Shown: positions 24,964 to 34,143, numbered from the stretch's first letter. The stretch: 64,000 nucleotides of DNA from Pelagicoccus sp. (GCA_028284635.1 JANQRJ010000013.1:62001-126000); one strand, 5' to 3'. Notes: a model not told the origin generated them from the sequence alone. Numbers and translations: made by a program.

Positions 24964-27057
24964 CTAGACAACTCCAAGCTCTTCCATGTAGGAGCGGTTG
25001 GTGGCGTAGTTGTCGGTCTTGATGAATATATAGTCGTCCAGGCCTGCTTCTCGGTAGGCGGCTTCCTTGTCGCCGGGATAGCCGGCGAGCACTACCTTGA
25101 TAGAGGGCTTGACGGCTTTGATCGCCTTGATGACGGGTTCGAGCATGGCTTCGTAGTCGTCGTCACGACCGCAGACGACAGTGATGGAGGCTCCGGAGGC
25201 AACCACATCGGCAGCGACCTGTTCGGGTTCAGTCTGTCCTGGCGAGGCAACTACATCGAAACCGCCTGCTTCAAAGAAGGCGCGAGAGAAGTCGGCCCGC
25301 AGCTTGTGGCGACGCAGGGCGCCGAGGGTTGCGAGAAATATCTGGGGAGCAGCGCCCGTACGGGCCTTGAAGGCTTCTGCGGCGGAACGCAGGGTTTCGT
25401 AATCTTCGGCGAGGCGGGAGTCGGGCAAGGCTTCGCAGGTCTCGCCTGGAGCGGCCTTTTCTCGCACGAGTTTGTACAATTCGCCGATGCTGACGCCTTG
25501 TTGCGCGGCAGTTGCAAGCGCGTCTATAGAGACTTCCGTCAGATCGAGGGCGATAGCGGATTTAGCGGCGAGCTCGTCTTTACGCTTCTGCAAGACGGCT
25601 TGGGAATCGGGAAGAGAGGCTTCGAGCAGCTTTTCCTGCGCGTTGGCATATTTATTGGTTCCGACGAGGGAGGTTCGGCGCTGGCCGAGAAGCTTGCGAC
25701 GGGCGGCACGGACTTTGGCTACGCGGCCTTGCAGGGCTCCGGACTGGAGTGAGGCCAGGATACCGCCTTCGGCTTCTATTTCCTGGAAGGCTGCCCAGGC
25801 TTTGCGAGCGAGCTGATCGGTCAGTTCTTCTATATACCAAGAGCCTCCAGCAGGATCGACGACTTCGGTGAGATTGCACTCTTCCTGCAGAATTATCTGA
25901 GTGTTGCGAGCAATACGGTGAGCGAAATCGTTGGGGGTGCGGAGAGTTTCGTCGAAGGCGCCCACATGCAGGCTATCGACACCTCCGACAACGGCGGCCA
26001 GAGCTTCCGATGTGGTGCGCAGCATATTCACATAGGGATCGCGACGCGTTTTGTTATATAGACCCGTGCGAGCATGAACCCGCATAGCGCAAGCGGATTC
26101 GCTTGCCCCGAACTCGCGGGCTATGCGAGCCCAGAGCTGGCGAGCGGCGCGGAGCTTGGCGATCTCCATAAAGAAGTCAGAGCCGATCGGAAGAGTGAAA
26201 CGAATTTGGCGAGCGACAGCATCGGCGGAACAGCCGCGTTCGAGCAAGGCATTGAAATAGCAAGCTCCGGAAGCGAGAGCTCCTGCGAGTTCCTCAACGG
26301 CGCTGCCGCCAGCGCAGTGGCAAGGCATGGCACTGACTCCGACGGACTGAAAGTCGGGCAGATTCTTTTCATTATAGTCTACCAGCCAGGAGAGTTCGTC
26401 GAAAAGCTGCTCGAGAGCCACGGGCAGCGTACCGGAAGCGGCGAGCACCCCGAGGGGATCCATATTCAGGGATCCTCTTAGTTCACGGGGCGCAGACCCA
26501 GAACGGTCGAGCCAAGCGAGGAGAAACGCCTCGACGGCGACACCGGAAAGACCACTTTGGAAATGCAAGCCGATGGCGGAAGGCACAACTTCATCGAGGG
26601 CCGCGGCCAGGTCGTCGGCATTGGCAAGCGACAGACCACAAACTCCCACCTGACCGGCAGTAGCAGCTGCGGGGTCGAGGCCGAGCTGGGTTGCCACGTC
26701 TAGCAAGGCGTTGGCGGCGGTTTGCCCACTCATGAGAGAAGCCAGCAAAAAGGCATTGAATTCCTCAGCTGTAGAGGCGCTGAGCTCCTGGGCAACTTCC
26801 CATGGATTGGCGAGATAGCCATCCGGACGACTGCCCCGCCTGAAACTGCCGGCGCCGGGCAGAGGATCCGCAGCAGCAAGCTCTTCGGCATCCTGTCGGC
26901 GATAGATCGGCTGCAGGGTGATGCCCTCCAGCGTGCGTGTGAGCATCTTCTTTTCAAAGGGAGCTCCCTTGAGAAGCGCTTCCGCGGCAGCCCTCCATTC
27001 TTCGTAGGAATTGGGAGCGAAAACGTCCCCGAGCAGTTTTTTTTCTTTCGCTTGCAT
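24964..27057 (-). CDS. mutA: Methylmalonyl-CoA mutase, small subunit
   Basis: 697 residues, homologous to the large subunit along most of its length (KLRAARQLWARIAREFG, DPYVNMLRTTSEALAAVVGG, RNTQIILQEECNLTEVVDPAGGSWY). In the C-terminal domain the cobalamin motif DxHxxG is lost: the position reads LGALRRHKLRADFSRAFF. This is as expected for the non-catalytic subunit of the heterodimer. It is the first gene of the leftward transcript. A candidate promoter lies at 27131-27160. Confidence 0.95.
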   Translation of the reverse strand: MQAKEKKLLGDVFAPNSYEEWRAAAEALLKGAPFEKKMLTRTLEGITLQPIYRRQDAEELAAADPLPGAGSFRRGSRPDGYLANPWEVAQELSASTAEEFNAFLLASLMSGQTAANALLDVATQLGLDPAAATAGQVGVCGLSLANADDLAAALDEVVPSAIGLHFQSGLSGVAVEAFLLAWLDRSGSAPRELRGSLNMDPLGVLAASGTLPVALEQLFDELSWLVDYNEKNLPDFQSVGVSAMPCHCAGGSAVEELAGALASGACYFNALLERGCSADAVARQIRFTLPIGSDFFMEIAKLRAARQLWARIAREFGASESACAMRVHARTGLYNKTRRDPYVNMLRTTSEALAAVVGGVDSLHVGAFDETLRTPNDFAHRIARNTQIILQEECNLTEVVDPAGGSWYIEELTDQLARKAWAAFQEIEAEGGILASLQSGALQGRVAKVRAARRKLLGQRRTSLVGTNKYANAQEKLLEASLPDSQAVLQKRKDELAAKSAIALDLTEVSIDALATAAQQGVSIGELYKLVREKAAPGETCEALPDSRLAEDYETLRSAAEAFKARTGAAPQIFLATLGALRRHKLRADFSRAFFEAGGFDVVASPGQTEPEQVAADVVASGASITVVCGRDDDYEAMLEPVIKAIKAVKPSIKVVLAGYPGDKEAAYREAGLDDYIFIKTDNYATNRSYMEELGVV

Positions 27058-27130
27058 GGTAAATTCAAGTTTTAGAACCTTAGGCGATGGCAGGAATAAG
27101 CCGATCCCATGGGCCCCAAATCAGGCGAAG

Positions 27131-27160
27131 TTTATGAAACGGCAAGAAATAAAGAGTCAA
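27131..27160 (-). promoter_or_regulatory. Candidate promoter of the mutA-mutB-meaB set
   Basis: Read leftward, TTGACT (27160-27155) is followed after 18 bases by CATAAA (27136-27131), about 75 bases before the mutA start. The fit to a sigma-70 promoter is fair at -35 and moderate at -10. The opposite strand has TTGACG at 27185-27190 as a weaker candidate for the epimerase gene. Confidence 0.4.
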
Positions 27161-27233
27161 TTAGATTTATTTATCTTTTTCCTGATTGACGTAAGTCGAA
27201 CTAATTCCCAATAAGGCTGCAAAATAAGACATC

Positions 27234-27644
27234 ATGATAACGAAAATCGATCACATCGGCATCGCGGTCCACAGTCTGGAAGCCGCCACTGCCTACTACG
27301 AAAACGCTCTCGGACTGAGCTGCCACGGTACGGAGGAAGTCGCTTCTCAGCAAGTGCGCACCGCCTTTTTCGAAGCAGGCGAAGTGCACATCGAGTTGCT
27401 GGAGCCAACCTCCAATGAAAGCCCGATCGCCAAGTTTCTCGAAAAGAAGGGCGAAGGCATTCACCACATCGCTTTCGGCACGGACGATATCGCGGGCCAG
27501 CTAGACAAGGCCAAAGGGCAGGACGTGCGCCTCATTCACGAAGTTCCCTTCGAAGGCGCCGCCGACAAGCTCGTCGCCTTCCTCCATCCCAAGTCCACCT
27601 ACGGCGTGCTCACCGAATTCTGCATGCCAAAAGGGGAAAACTGA
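27234..27644 (+). CDS. mce: Methylmalonyl-CoA epimerase
   Basis: 136 residues of the vicinal-oxygen-chelate fold: IDHIGIAVHSLEAATAYYE, VHIELLEPTSNESPIAKF and GIHHIAFGTDDI, with the metal-binding His and Glu in place. It converts the (S) and (R) forms of methylmalonyl-CoA, linking the mutase to the decarboxylase. It is the first gene of the rightward set and is divergent from mutA, with 176 bases between the starts. The carboxyltransferase gene follows after 35 bases. Confidence 0.95.
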   Translation: MITKIDHIGIAVHSLEAATAYYENALGLSCHGTEEVASQQVRTAFFEAGEVHIELLEPTSNESPIAKFLEKKGEGIHHIAFGTDDIAGQLDKAKGQDVRLIHEVPFEGAADKLVAFLHPKSTYGVLTEFCMPKGEN

Positions 27645-27679
27645 ACGAATTCCAGAGCGCAACCGCAACTCGCTATACC

Positions 27680-29233
27680 ATGAGCATCGATCCGAAACTA
27701 CTCGAGGAACTCCAGAACAAACGCGCCGTGGCCAATGCTGCAGGCGGAGCCGATAAGCTGGAAAAACGCAAGGCCAAGGGCCAGCTATCCGCCCGCGAGC
27801 GCTTGGAACAGCTTTTCGAGCCCGGCACCTTCCAGGAATTCGGCATGCACGCCCGCCACACCTGCCAGCGCTTCGGCCTGCAGGACAAGGAGCTGCCCTA
27901 TGACGGCGTGGTCTGCGGAACTGGATTCGTCAATGGCCGTGCCGTGGCGGCATACAGCCAAGACTTCACAGTCGGCGGTGGCGCCCTCGGACGCATCCAC
28001 GCCAAGAAGATCTGCGATCTGATGGACTATGCCCACGACATCGGCATTCCAGTCATCGGAGTCAACGACTCCGGCGGAGCGCGAATCCAGGAGGGAGTGG
28101 ACTCGCTTTCCGGCTACGGGCAGGTCTTCTTCAAGAACGTCTATCTCTCTGGAGTCGTTCCCCAAGTCGCCATCATCGCAGGACCCTGCGCCGGCGGGGC
28201 CGCCTACTCCCCCGCTCTCGCCGACTTCATCATCATGACCGAGAAGAACGCCAACATGTTCATCTGCGGTCCCGACGTCATCAAGGCCGCCACAGGCGAA
28301 AGCGCGTCCCTCGATCAATTCGCCTCCGCTGCGGCTCACGCCTCGATCGCCGGCAATATCCACCTGATCGCGGAAGACGACGCAGGAGCCATGGCCCTCG
28401 CCTCCGAGCTACTCTCCTTCCTACCGAGCAACAACATCTCGGATCCCCCACACGATCTGGATCACAATCTCAACCTCGCGCCCGACCCGCGCATGAACGA
28501 GCTCGTCCCCGCCACCAGCAAGGAAGCCATGGACGTGCACGAAGTCATCAAGCTGCTCGCCGACGACGCGCACTTCTTCGAGATCATGCCCGACTTCGCG
28601 CCCAACATCGTAGTCGGCTTCGCCCGCATCAGCGGCGTCGTCGTCGGCATCGTGGCCAACCAGCCAATCGTCAAGGCCGGCACGCTCGACATCGACTCCT
28701 CCGACAAAGGCGCCCGCTTCATCCGCACCTGCAACATATACAACGTCCCCCTCCTAAGCCTCGTCGACGTGCCAGGCTTCATGCCGGGACTCGCCCAGGA
28801 GCAAGGCGGTATCATCCGCCACGGAGCCAAGATGCTCTTCGCCTACGCCGCCTCCACCGTGCCTAAGATCACCCTGATCATGCGCAAGGCCTACGGCGGC
28901 GCCTACCTCGCCATGTGCTCCGCCGACATGGGAGCCGACGCCGTATTCGCCTGGCCGACAGCCGAGATCGCCGTCATGGGCGCCGAAGGAGCCGTCAAGG
29001 TCCTGTTCCGCAAGGAGCTCAAGGCCGCAGAAGACCCCGCAGCCAAAGCCAAGGAGCTCTCCGAAGAGTACCGCGAAGAATTCGCCTCGCCATACCAGGC
29101 CGCTGCCAATGCAATGATCACCGATGTCATCGAACCTTCCGAGACCCGGGCTCGCATCGCGCTCGCCCTGCGCATGACGCTCTCCAAGCGCGATACCCGC
29201 CCGCCGAAGAAGCACGGCAACATTCCGCTCTAG
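27680..29233 (+). CDS. mmdA: Methylmalonyl-CoA decarboxylase alpha / acyl-CoA carboxyltransferase subunit
   Basis: 517 residues of the carboxyltransferase family. KRKAKGQLSARERLEQLF opens the N-terminal half. GVNDSGGARIQEGVDSL and GPCAGGAAYSPAL form the first crotonase-like oxyanion region, and VDVPGFMPGLAQEQGGIIRHGAK the second. Alone it could be a propionyl-CoA carboxylase beta subunit. The following OadG, biotin carrier and OadB genes, and the absence of biotin carboxylase, argue for the Na+-pumping decarboxylase. That choice is inference from context. It moves CO2 from methylmalonyl-CoA to biotin on the carrier protein. Confidence 0.93.
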   Translation: MSIDPKLLEELQNKRAVANAAGGADKLEKRKAKGQLSARERLEQLFEPGTFQEFGMHARHTCQRFGLQDKELPYDGVVCGTGFVNGRAVAAYSQDFTVGGGALGRIHAKKICDLMDYAHDIGIPVIGVNDSGGARIQEGVDSLSGYGQVFFKNVYLSGVVPQVAIIAGPCAGGAAYSPALADFIIMTEKNANMFICGPDVIKAATGESASLDQFASAAAHASIAGNIHLIAEDDAGAMALASELLSFLPSNNISDPPHDLDHNLNLAPDPRMNELVPATSKEAMDVHEVIKLLADDAHFFEIMPDFAPNIVVGFARISGVVVGIVANQPIVKAGTLDIDSSDKGARFIRTCNIYNVPLLSLVDVPGFMPGLAQEQGGIIRHGAKMLFAYAASTVPKITLIMRKAYGGAYLAMCSADMGADAVFAWPTAEIAVMGAEGAVKVLFRKELKAAEDPAAKAKELSEEYREEFASPYQAAANAMITDVIEPSETRARIALALRMTLSKRDTRPPKKHGNIPL

Positions 29234-29270
29234 GCAAAAACCGACAAGGCATAGCTCGAAAAACTCAACC

Positions 29271-29330
29271 GGAGTCGAAAGACTTTGGTCTCGATCCGCT
29301 ATCCAAACTCTTTCGAGTTCGGCTACATCG
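29271..29330. repeat. Short family C repeat
   Basis: GAGTCGAAAGACTTTGG and CCAAACTCTTTCGAGTTCGG form an imperfect inverted pair within the 153-base gap between the carboxyltransferase and OadG-like genes. The same pattern recurs at 49015-49077. Confidence 0.65.
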
Positions 29331-29386
29331 ACTTGATAAAAGCGCAACCCAATCTACGACTACCAACCAACCGTATCTAGAAATCC

Positions 29387-29770
29387 ATGACAAACGTTTC
29401 CCTCCTAGCCAGTCTCCCAAGCTTTCCTAGCGCGGGAGAGAACGCCTCCTTTGTCATCGTCGGCTTCCTCTTCGTGCTCCTCACGCTCGCCCTGCTCAGC
29501 CTGGCCACGCTGCTGATCGGCCAGGTCTTCAAACGCCTGGAAGCCCTGGAGGCCCGAGAAAAGGCCAGTCCGCCCCCCGCGCCGCCCGCCCCAGCCGCAA
29601 CGAGCGAAGACACGGAAAAGCTAGGCGACCACCTGCTGCCCATCATCTCAGCCGCAGCCCACTTGGCCCTGCAAGGCAGGCCGCATCGCATTGTCGGCAT
29701 CAAGCCCAGCTCCCATGGCTGGGCCCAGGAGGGCAGAAGGCAGATATTCTCCTCTCATCAGGTACGCTAG
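29387..29770 (+). CDS. oadG: OadG-like gamma/delta subunit of Na+-pumping decarboxylase
   Basis: 127 residues. One N-terminal membrane helix (about 22-48, FVIVGFLFVLLTLALLSLAT) is followed by a helical neck. A proline/alanine linker (SPPPAPPAPAAT) leads to a cytoplasmic tail ending HRIVGIKPSSHGWAQEGRRQ. The gamma subunit anchors the carboxyltransferase and carrier to the membrane pump. The tail pattern with a GWAxEGRRQI stretch resembles versions known from other phyla, though this is from memory. It is placed between the carboxyltransferase and carrier genes, as in known operons. Confidence 0.85.
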   Translation: MTNVSLLASLPSFPSAGENASFVIVGFLFVLLTLALLSLATLLIGQVFKRLEALEAREKASPPPAPPAPAATSEDTEKLGDHLLPIISAAAHLALQGRPHRIVGIKPSSHGWAQEGRRQIFSSHQVR

Positions 29771-29829
29771 GAAGCCCCCTCCCCTAAAAACCGAAGAAGC
29801 AGCAAACCACTTTCTAAAACGAGAAACGC

Positions 29830-30222
29830 ATGAAAAGCCTACGCATTACCATAGACGGAAAGTCCTACGACGTCGACATCGAGATCCTCGACGAAGCAGG
29901 CCAAGCAGCTTCGCTGCCTACGACGAGCGCCTCGCGCTCAGTCCGCGCCGCAGCGTCTCAGCCCGTCGCCGCCGCAAAACCGGCCCCCAAGCCCGCGCCC
30001 ACAGGAGCAGACGGAGCGGTGATCAGCCCTCTTTCAGGCACGATCGTATCCATCGACGTGCAGGTAGGCCAGGCCGTGACCCAAGGCGAGAAGCTGATTA
30101 CGCTTGAAGCGATGAAGATGCACACCGTAGTCAGCGCCCCTCAAGACGGCACTGTCTCCGCAATACACGTCCAAGCTGGAAGCTCCGTGGACGAAGGCCA
30201 ACCTCTCATGGCCCTCAGCTAA
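29830..30222 (+). CDS. Biotin carboxyl carrier subunit
   Basis: 130 residues. A short N-terminal domain (LRITIDGKSYDVDIEIL) is joined by an Ala/Pro linker (about residues 40-60) to a biotinyl domain with the biotinylated K96 in LEAMKMHTVV. The hammerhead fold is visible as two halves, SPLSGTIVSIDVQVGQAV and APQDGTVSAIHVQAGSSV. It shuttles CO2 from the carboxyltransferase to the membrane OadB subunit. A biotin-protein ligase must act in trans. It lies 59 bases after the OadG-like gene and 53 before oadB. Confidence 0.95.
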   Translation: MKSLRITIDGKSYDVDIEILDEAGQAASLPTTSASRSVRAAASQPVAAAKPAPKPAPTGADGAVISPLSGTIVSIDVQVGQAVTQGEKLITLEAMKMHTVVSAPQDGTVSAIHVQAGSSVDEGQPLMALS

Positions 30223-30275
30223 GCCGTCGGCACGCCCAGTCCAACCTTCCCTCTCCCTCCCCAGCCTAATCACGC

Positions 30276-31772
30276 ATGAAGGATCTCACCGATCTCGTCT
30301 TTCAAACCGGACTCTTCTCCCTCGACTGGCAGATGGTAGTCATGTGGCTCGTCGCTGGTGGCCTGCTCTACCTCGCGGTGTTCAAGCAATTCGAGCCTCT
30401 GCTGCTCGTGCCCATCGCGTTTGGAGCCCTGCTCGCCAACCTGCCCACCGAAAACATGGTCAATCCACCTGCGGGAGAGATCCTCAGTCCCGTTTCCGGC
30501 ATCGTCACCTACGCCAATGCCGAGCCCGACCAGAAGATCGTCCTCCCACGCGTGGTCAAGGAACGGCCAAACACCATCGCCGCAATCGGCAGCGAAGAGA
30601 AGATCCGCGCGTTTTTCGAAGCGAAAAACCCCGGCCTTCTTTATATAGTACGACCAGCCCGCCTCGACGAAACCGAGTCCAAGCCCATCAGGATCAGCTT
30701 CGCCGGCAAAACTCTGAACCTTCTACCGGAAGATCAGCTAGTCTGGGCGCCCGTCAGCAGCAGCGTATCCAAGGTCTGGGCCCAGCTCGGCGACTCGGTA
30801 GTTGCCGGCGAGCCTTTGCTCCGGCAGCACAGTCAGCACACCGGAGGCCTATTCCACTACCTGTCGCTCGGCATCGTTCTAGAGCTTTTCCCGCCGCTCA
30901 TCTTTCTCGGCGTGGGAGCCCTTACCGACTTCGGCCCTCTAATCGCCAACCCCCGAACGCTTCTGCTCGGCGCCGCCGCCCAGTTCGGCGTCTTCGCTAC
31001 CTATCTAGGAGCCATAGGGTCCGGGCTCTTCGACTCCAGCCAAGCCGCTGCCATAGGCATAATCGGAGGGGCGGACGGCCCGACCTCCATCTTCCTGGCG
31101 AACGGCCTCGCCCCTGAGCTCCTGGCGCCCATAGCAGTCGCAGCCTACAGCTACATGGCGCTGGTACCCGTCATCCAGCCCCCTATCATGCGAGCCCTCA
31201 CCACACAGAAGGAACGCCAGATCCGCATGCAGAGCCTTCGCCAGGTAAGCAAAGTAGAGAAACTCATCTTCGCCCTCGCCGTCACCATATTCTGCATACT
31301 GCTCGTGCCAGCCGCCTCGCCGCTGATTGGCATGCTGCTGCTCGGCAACTTCCTGCGAGAATGCGGCGTAACCGAACGCCTCTCCAAGGCCGCGCAAAAC
31401 GAGCTGATCAATATCGTGACGATCTTTCTCGGAGCCAGCGTCGGCATCACCATGACCGGAGACCGCTTCCTCAAAGGCGAAACCCTCGCCATCCTCGGCC
31501 TCGGCATCGTCGCCTTTGGCGTGGCCACTGCCTGCGGCATCCTCATGGCCAAAGGCATGAACCTCGTGTCCAAAAACAAAATCAATCCGCTCATCGGCTC
31601 AGCCGGCGTCTCAGCCGTACCAATGGCTGCCCGAGTCAGCCAAGTCGAAGGACAGAAAGCCGATCCCGGCAATTTCCTGCTCATGCACGCCATGGGGCCA
31701 AACGTGGCCGGCGTCATCGGCACGGCCCTCGTAGCCGGCTACTTCATGACAGTCCTAGGCTCGGGCCATTGA
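30276..31772 (+). CDS. oadB: Na+-translocating decarboxylase beta subunit with extra inserted domain
   Basis: 498 residues, well above the 370-430 usual for OadB. The core is clear: two N-terminal helices, then LFPPLIFLGVGALTDFG (with D218, the Na+-site aspartate), GGADGPTSIFLANG, GNFLRECGVTERL and a C-terminal membrane block. Between about residues 60 and 189 lies an additional hydrophilic segment. Its start (GEILSPVSGIVTYA) and its end (WAPVSSSVSKVWAQLGDSVV) resemble the two halves of a biotinyl domain, without an AMKM lysine. The protein decarboxylates carboxybiotin and exports Na+. The insert may be a built-in docking or dummy carrier domain; this is inference. Confidence 0.93.
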   Translation: MKDLTDLVFQTGLFSLDWQMVVMWLVAGGLLYLAVFKQFEPLLLVPIAFGALLANLPTENMVNPPAGEILSPVSGIVTYANAEPDQKIVLPRVVKERPNTIAAIGSEEKIRAFFEAKNPGLLYIVRPARLDETESKPIRISFAGKTLNLLPEDQLVWAPVSSSVSKVWAQLGDSVVAGEPLLRQHSQHTGGLFHYLSLGIVLELFPPLIFLGVGALTDFGPLIANPRTLLLGAAAQFGVFATYLGAIGSGLFDSSQAAAIGIIGGADGPTSIFLANGLAPELLAPIAVAAYSYMALVPVIQPPIMRALTTQKERQIRMQSLRQVSKVEKLIFALAVTIFCILLVPAASPLIGMLLLGNFLRECGVTERLSKAAQNELINIVTIFLGASVGITMTGDRFLKGETLAILGLGIVAFGVATACGILMAKGMNLVSKNKINPLIGSAGVSAVPMAARVSQVEGQKADPGNFLLMHAMGPNVAGVIGTALVAGYFMTVLGSGH

Positions 31773-31810
31773 GACCCGCCTAAGAGCGAGCCCAGATTAC
31801 TCTTACAAGA

Positions 31811-33322
31811 ATGAAAACCACGCAAAACGTCTTCAAGGAACTCACTGCCGACGAGGCAGCTCAATACGTGCAGAACGGCATGACGCTCGGATTCAGCGGC
31901 TTCACTCCAGCCGGCGCTTCCAAGGAAACGCCCAAAGCCATTGCGCGACGAGCCAAGGAACAGCACTCCGTGGGTCGAAACTTCAAGATAGGCGTCGTCA
32001 CCGGAGCCTCCACCGGAGACTCCCTCGACGGCGAGCTGGCGCGAGCCGACGCGATCGCCTGGCGCACGCCGTATCAGTCCGACCGATACCTGCGCCAGTC
32101 CATCAACCGAGGCGAGACCCGTTTCTTCGACATGCACCTTTCCGCCCTTCCGCAGCAGGTCCGGTATGGGTTTCTTGGAGAGGTCGACATAGCCGTCATC
32201 GAGGCCAGTGATGTGCAGCCCGACGGCCGCATCGTGCCCACCACTTCGGTAGGCGCCTCCCCTACCTTCTGCCGCATGGCCAAGAAGATCATCGTCGAGC
32301 TCAATGAATACCATCCAAAGGAGCTGCTTGGCCTACACGATATATACGAGCCGCTCGATCCGCCGCACCGCCTGCCAATCCCGGTCACCAACTGTCAGGA
32401 ACGCATCGGCAGCGGCTTCATCCAGGTAGACCCAAAGAAAATCATCGGCATCGTGCGCAGCAATCTGCCCGACGAGGTAGGGGCGTTTAAGGATTCCGAC
32501 CCGACCACCCTGCAGATCGGAGAAAACGTGGCCACCTTTCTCGCTGCCGAACTTAAAGCCAACCGAATTCCCAAAGAATTTCTGCCCATCCAGTCCGGCG
32601 TCGGCAACATAGCCAACGCCGTGCTCAGCGCCATCGGAGCCAACCCCGGAATTCCAGCCTTCGAGATGTACTCTGAAGTAATTCAGGACTCCGTTATCAA
32701 ACTCATGCAAGACGGCGATATAAGCTTCGCCAGTGCCACCTCGCTAACTCTCAGCAACAGCGTACTGCAAGAGGTCTATCAAAATCTCGACTTCTATAAA
32801 TCGCGCCTCCTGCTTCGCCCGCAGGAAATATCGAACAATCCCGAAGTAATTCGCCGAATCGGAGTCATATCGATCAACACCGCGATCGAGGCGGACATAT
32901 TTGGCAACATAAACAGCACGCACGTCATGGGCAAGGATCTCATGAACGGAATAGGAGGATCGGGCGACTTTACCCGAAATTCATTCATATCGATCTTCAC
33001 CTGTCCCTCTATCGCGAAGGGAGGCAAGATCAGCGCGATCGTACCCCTGGTGAGTCACATGGACCATAGCGAGCACAGCGTGCAAGTGCTTATCACCGAA
33101 CAAGGCATCGCAGACCTGCGCGGCAAGAGCCCCAGCGAGCGAGCTGCCGAAATCATCGAAAACTGCGCCCATCCAGACTTCAAGGAAGAGCTGCTGGCCT
33201 ACAATGCGGAGACGCTCGACGGCCATACCCGACAAAGTCTGCGACACGCGTTTTTCATGCACGAGCGCTACTTGTCGACCGGAGATATGCATCCGCCCAA
33301 CGTCTCGCCGGAAGCTAGCTAA
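31811..33322 (+). CDS. Acetyl-CoA hydrolase/transferase family CoA-transferase (probably propionyl-CoA:succinate)
   Basis: 503 residues of the class I CoA-transferase/Cat1 type. Markers are GFSGFTPAGASKETPKA, VGASPTFCRMA, the catalytic E289 in FEMYSEVIQD, NSTHVMGKDLMNGIGGSGDF and LITEQGIADLRGKSP. Members use acetate, succinate or propionate. Being last in a methylmalonyl-CoA decarboxylase set, it most likely passes CoA from propionyl-CoA to succinate, closing a cycle that starts at the mutase. An acetate-linked role is the main alternative. It starts 38 bases after oadB. Confidence 0.92.
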   Translation: MKTTQNVFKELTADEAAQYVQNGMTLGFSGFTPAGASKETPKAIARRAKEQHSVGRNFKIGVVTGASTGDSLDGELARADAIAWRTPYQSDRYLRQSINRGETRFFDMHLSALPQQVRYGFLGEVDIAVIEASDVQPDGRIVPTTSVGASPTFCRMAKKIIVELNEYHPKELLGLHDIYEPLDPPHRLPIPVTNCQERIGSGFIQVDPKKIIGIVRSNLPDEVGAFKDSDPTTLQIGENVATFLAAELKANRIPKEFLPIQSGVGNIANAVLSAIGANPGIPAFEMYSEVIQDSVIKLMQDGDISFASATSLTLSNSVLQEVYQNLDFYKSRLLLRPQEISNNPEVIRRIGVISINTAIEADIFGNINSTHVMGKDLMNGIGGSGDFTRNSFISIFTCPSIAKGGKISAIVPLVSHMDHSEHSVQVLITEQGIADLRGKSPSERAAEIIENCAHPDFKEELLAYNAETLDGHTRQSLRHAFFMHERYLSTGDMHPPNVSPEAS

Positions 33323-33487
33323 AGTATCTGACATAGCGGAATTCGCAGGTCGGAAAGCTCCTCGGAGCCAAACTGGCCCACAAAGGACGAAGGCAGCATA
33401 GCGTCAAACTTCTGCCCCTCTCATTCGCACCGCGTTTTTGAGCAGTACCGCTAACTGGTGGAAGGCGACACCCCGCGATATGGCTGC

Positions 33488-33641
33488 GTTTCAAAGTGTC
33501 GCCTTCCAGGTCGCGACGCTGTACCAAACTCTTGCGAGTTCGGCTACTGAAGCAAGCTCTGTACAGTCGAGGTAGCCGAACTCGAGAGTACCGAAGCCCA
33601 AAGGGCGACAGCGAAGCCATTTGGTAAACTCAGGCGACACA
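33488..33641. repeat. Dispersed repeat, family C (long copy)
   Basis: About 154 bases with TTTCAAAGTGTCGCC at the left, CCAAACTCTTGCGAGTTCGG and its near complement GTAGCCGAACTCGAGAGT in the middle, and CCGAAGCCCAAAGGGCGACA to the right. The same order occurs at 36152-36292. Open frames across it on the reverse strand are shared by both copies and are not considered genes. Confidence 0.85.
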
Positions 33642-33708
33642 ACCCCCGCGATCTCCCAGCCCCAACACCAGCATTGCCTAATGTGCAATTTTTCTCTAAG
33701 CTTTCGGA

Positions 33709-34143
33709 ATGCTTGGAGGAAGATCGGCGATCTTGCTCGCCCCTGATACCACTGTAGCTCGCTGCCGTGGCATTCTCGCGTGCCCTCTTTCCAAGGACCG
33801 CATTTCGAACGCCATCTCCACAGCGCTGGCCGTTGAACGATCCAGAATCGCAAGACCCGTCAAGACCCATACGGAGCGCTGTAGGGAGATGCATCGCCGC
33901 GACCAAAACCGCCTCTCCGGCCACAAGCAGATCGAGGCTGCCTGCGCAGGCCTCAACCCGCTCAAGCGGATGCCTGCGTCAAGATCAGGCGAAGCTGGCC
34001 CTTCGCCTCCAAGCAAGACAGCCCAGACTTCATCCAAGACGGTTTCGGCCACTAAAGCATCAACTGCAAAGCCTGCGGCGGTCACCACAACGAGGAACTC
34101 GATGCATTCGTTATACCTACAGAAGAATTATGCGTCACGCCAT
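33709..34143 (+). pseudogene. Possible decayed gene of unknown family
   Basis: Between two repeats and an AT-rich desert, plus-strand codons read like protein but only in pieces. One frame gives RDQNRLSGHKQIEAACAGLN near 33900-33960. After a frame change the sequence gives FASKQDSPDFIQDGFGH, a stop, then INCKACGGHHNEELDAF and a final stop near 34143. The CxxC plus HH pattern suggests a former metal-binding segment. Reading frames on the other strand are also open, so the direction is uncertain. This may equally be non-coding DNA. Confidence 0.28.

Noticed and set aside
27680..29233. Propionyl-CoA carboxylase beta subunit for propionate assimilation
   Set aside because: Sequence alone allows it, but no biotin carboxylase gene is present and OadG, biotin carrier and OadB follow directly, so the decarboxylase reading is preferred.
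33315..33620. Reverse-strand open frame beginning MASLSPFGLRYSRV, seen again at 36084-36467
   Set aside because: The shared peptide comes from the family C repeat itself; the two frames diverge outside the repeat and lack start context.
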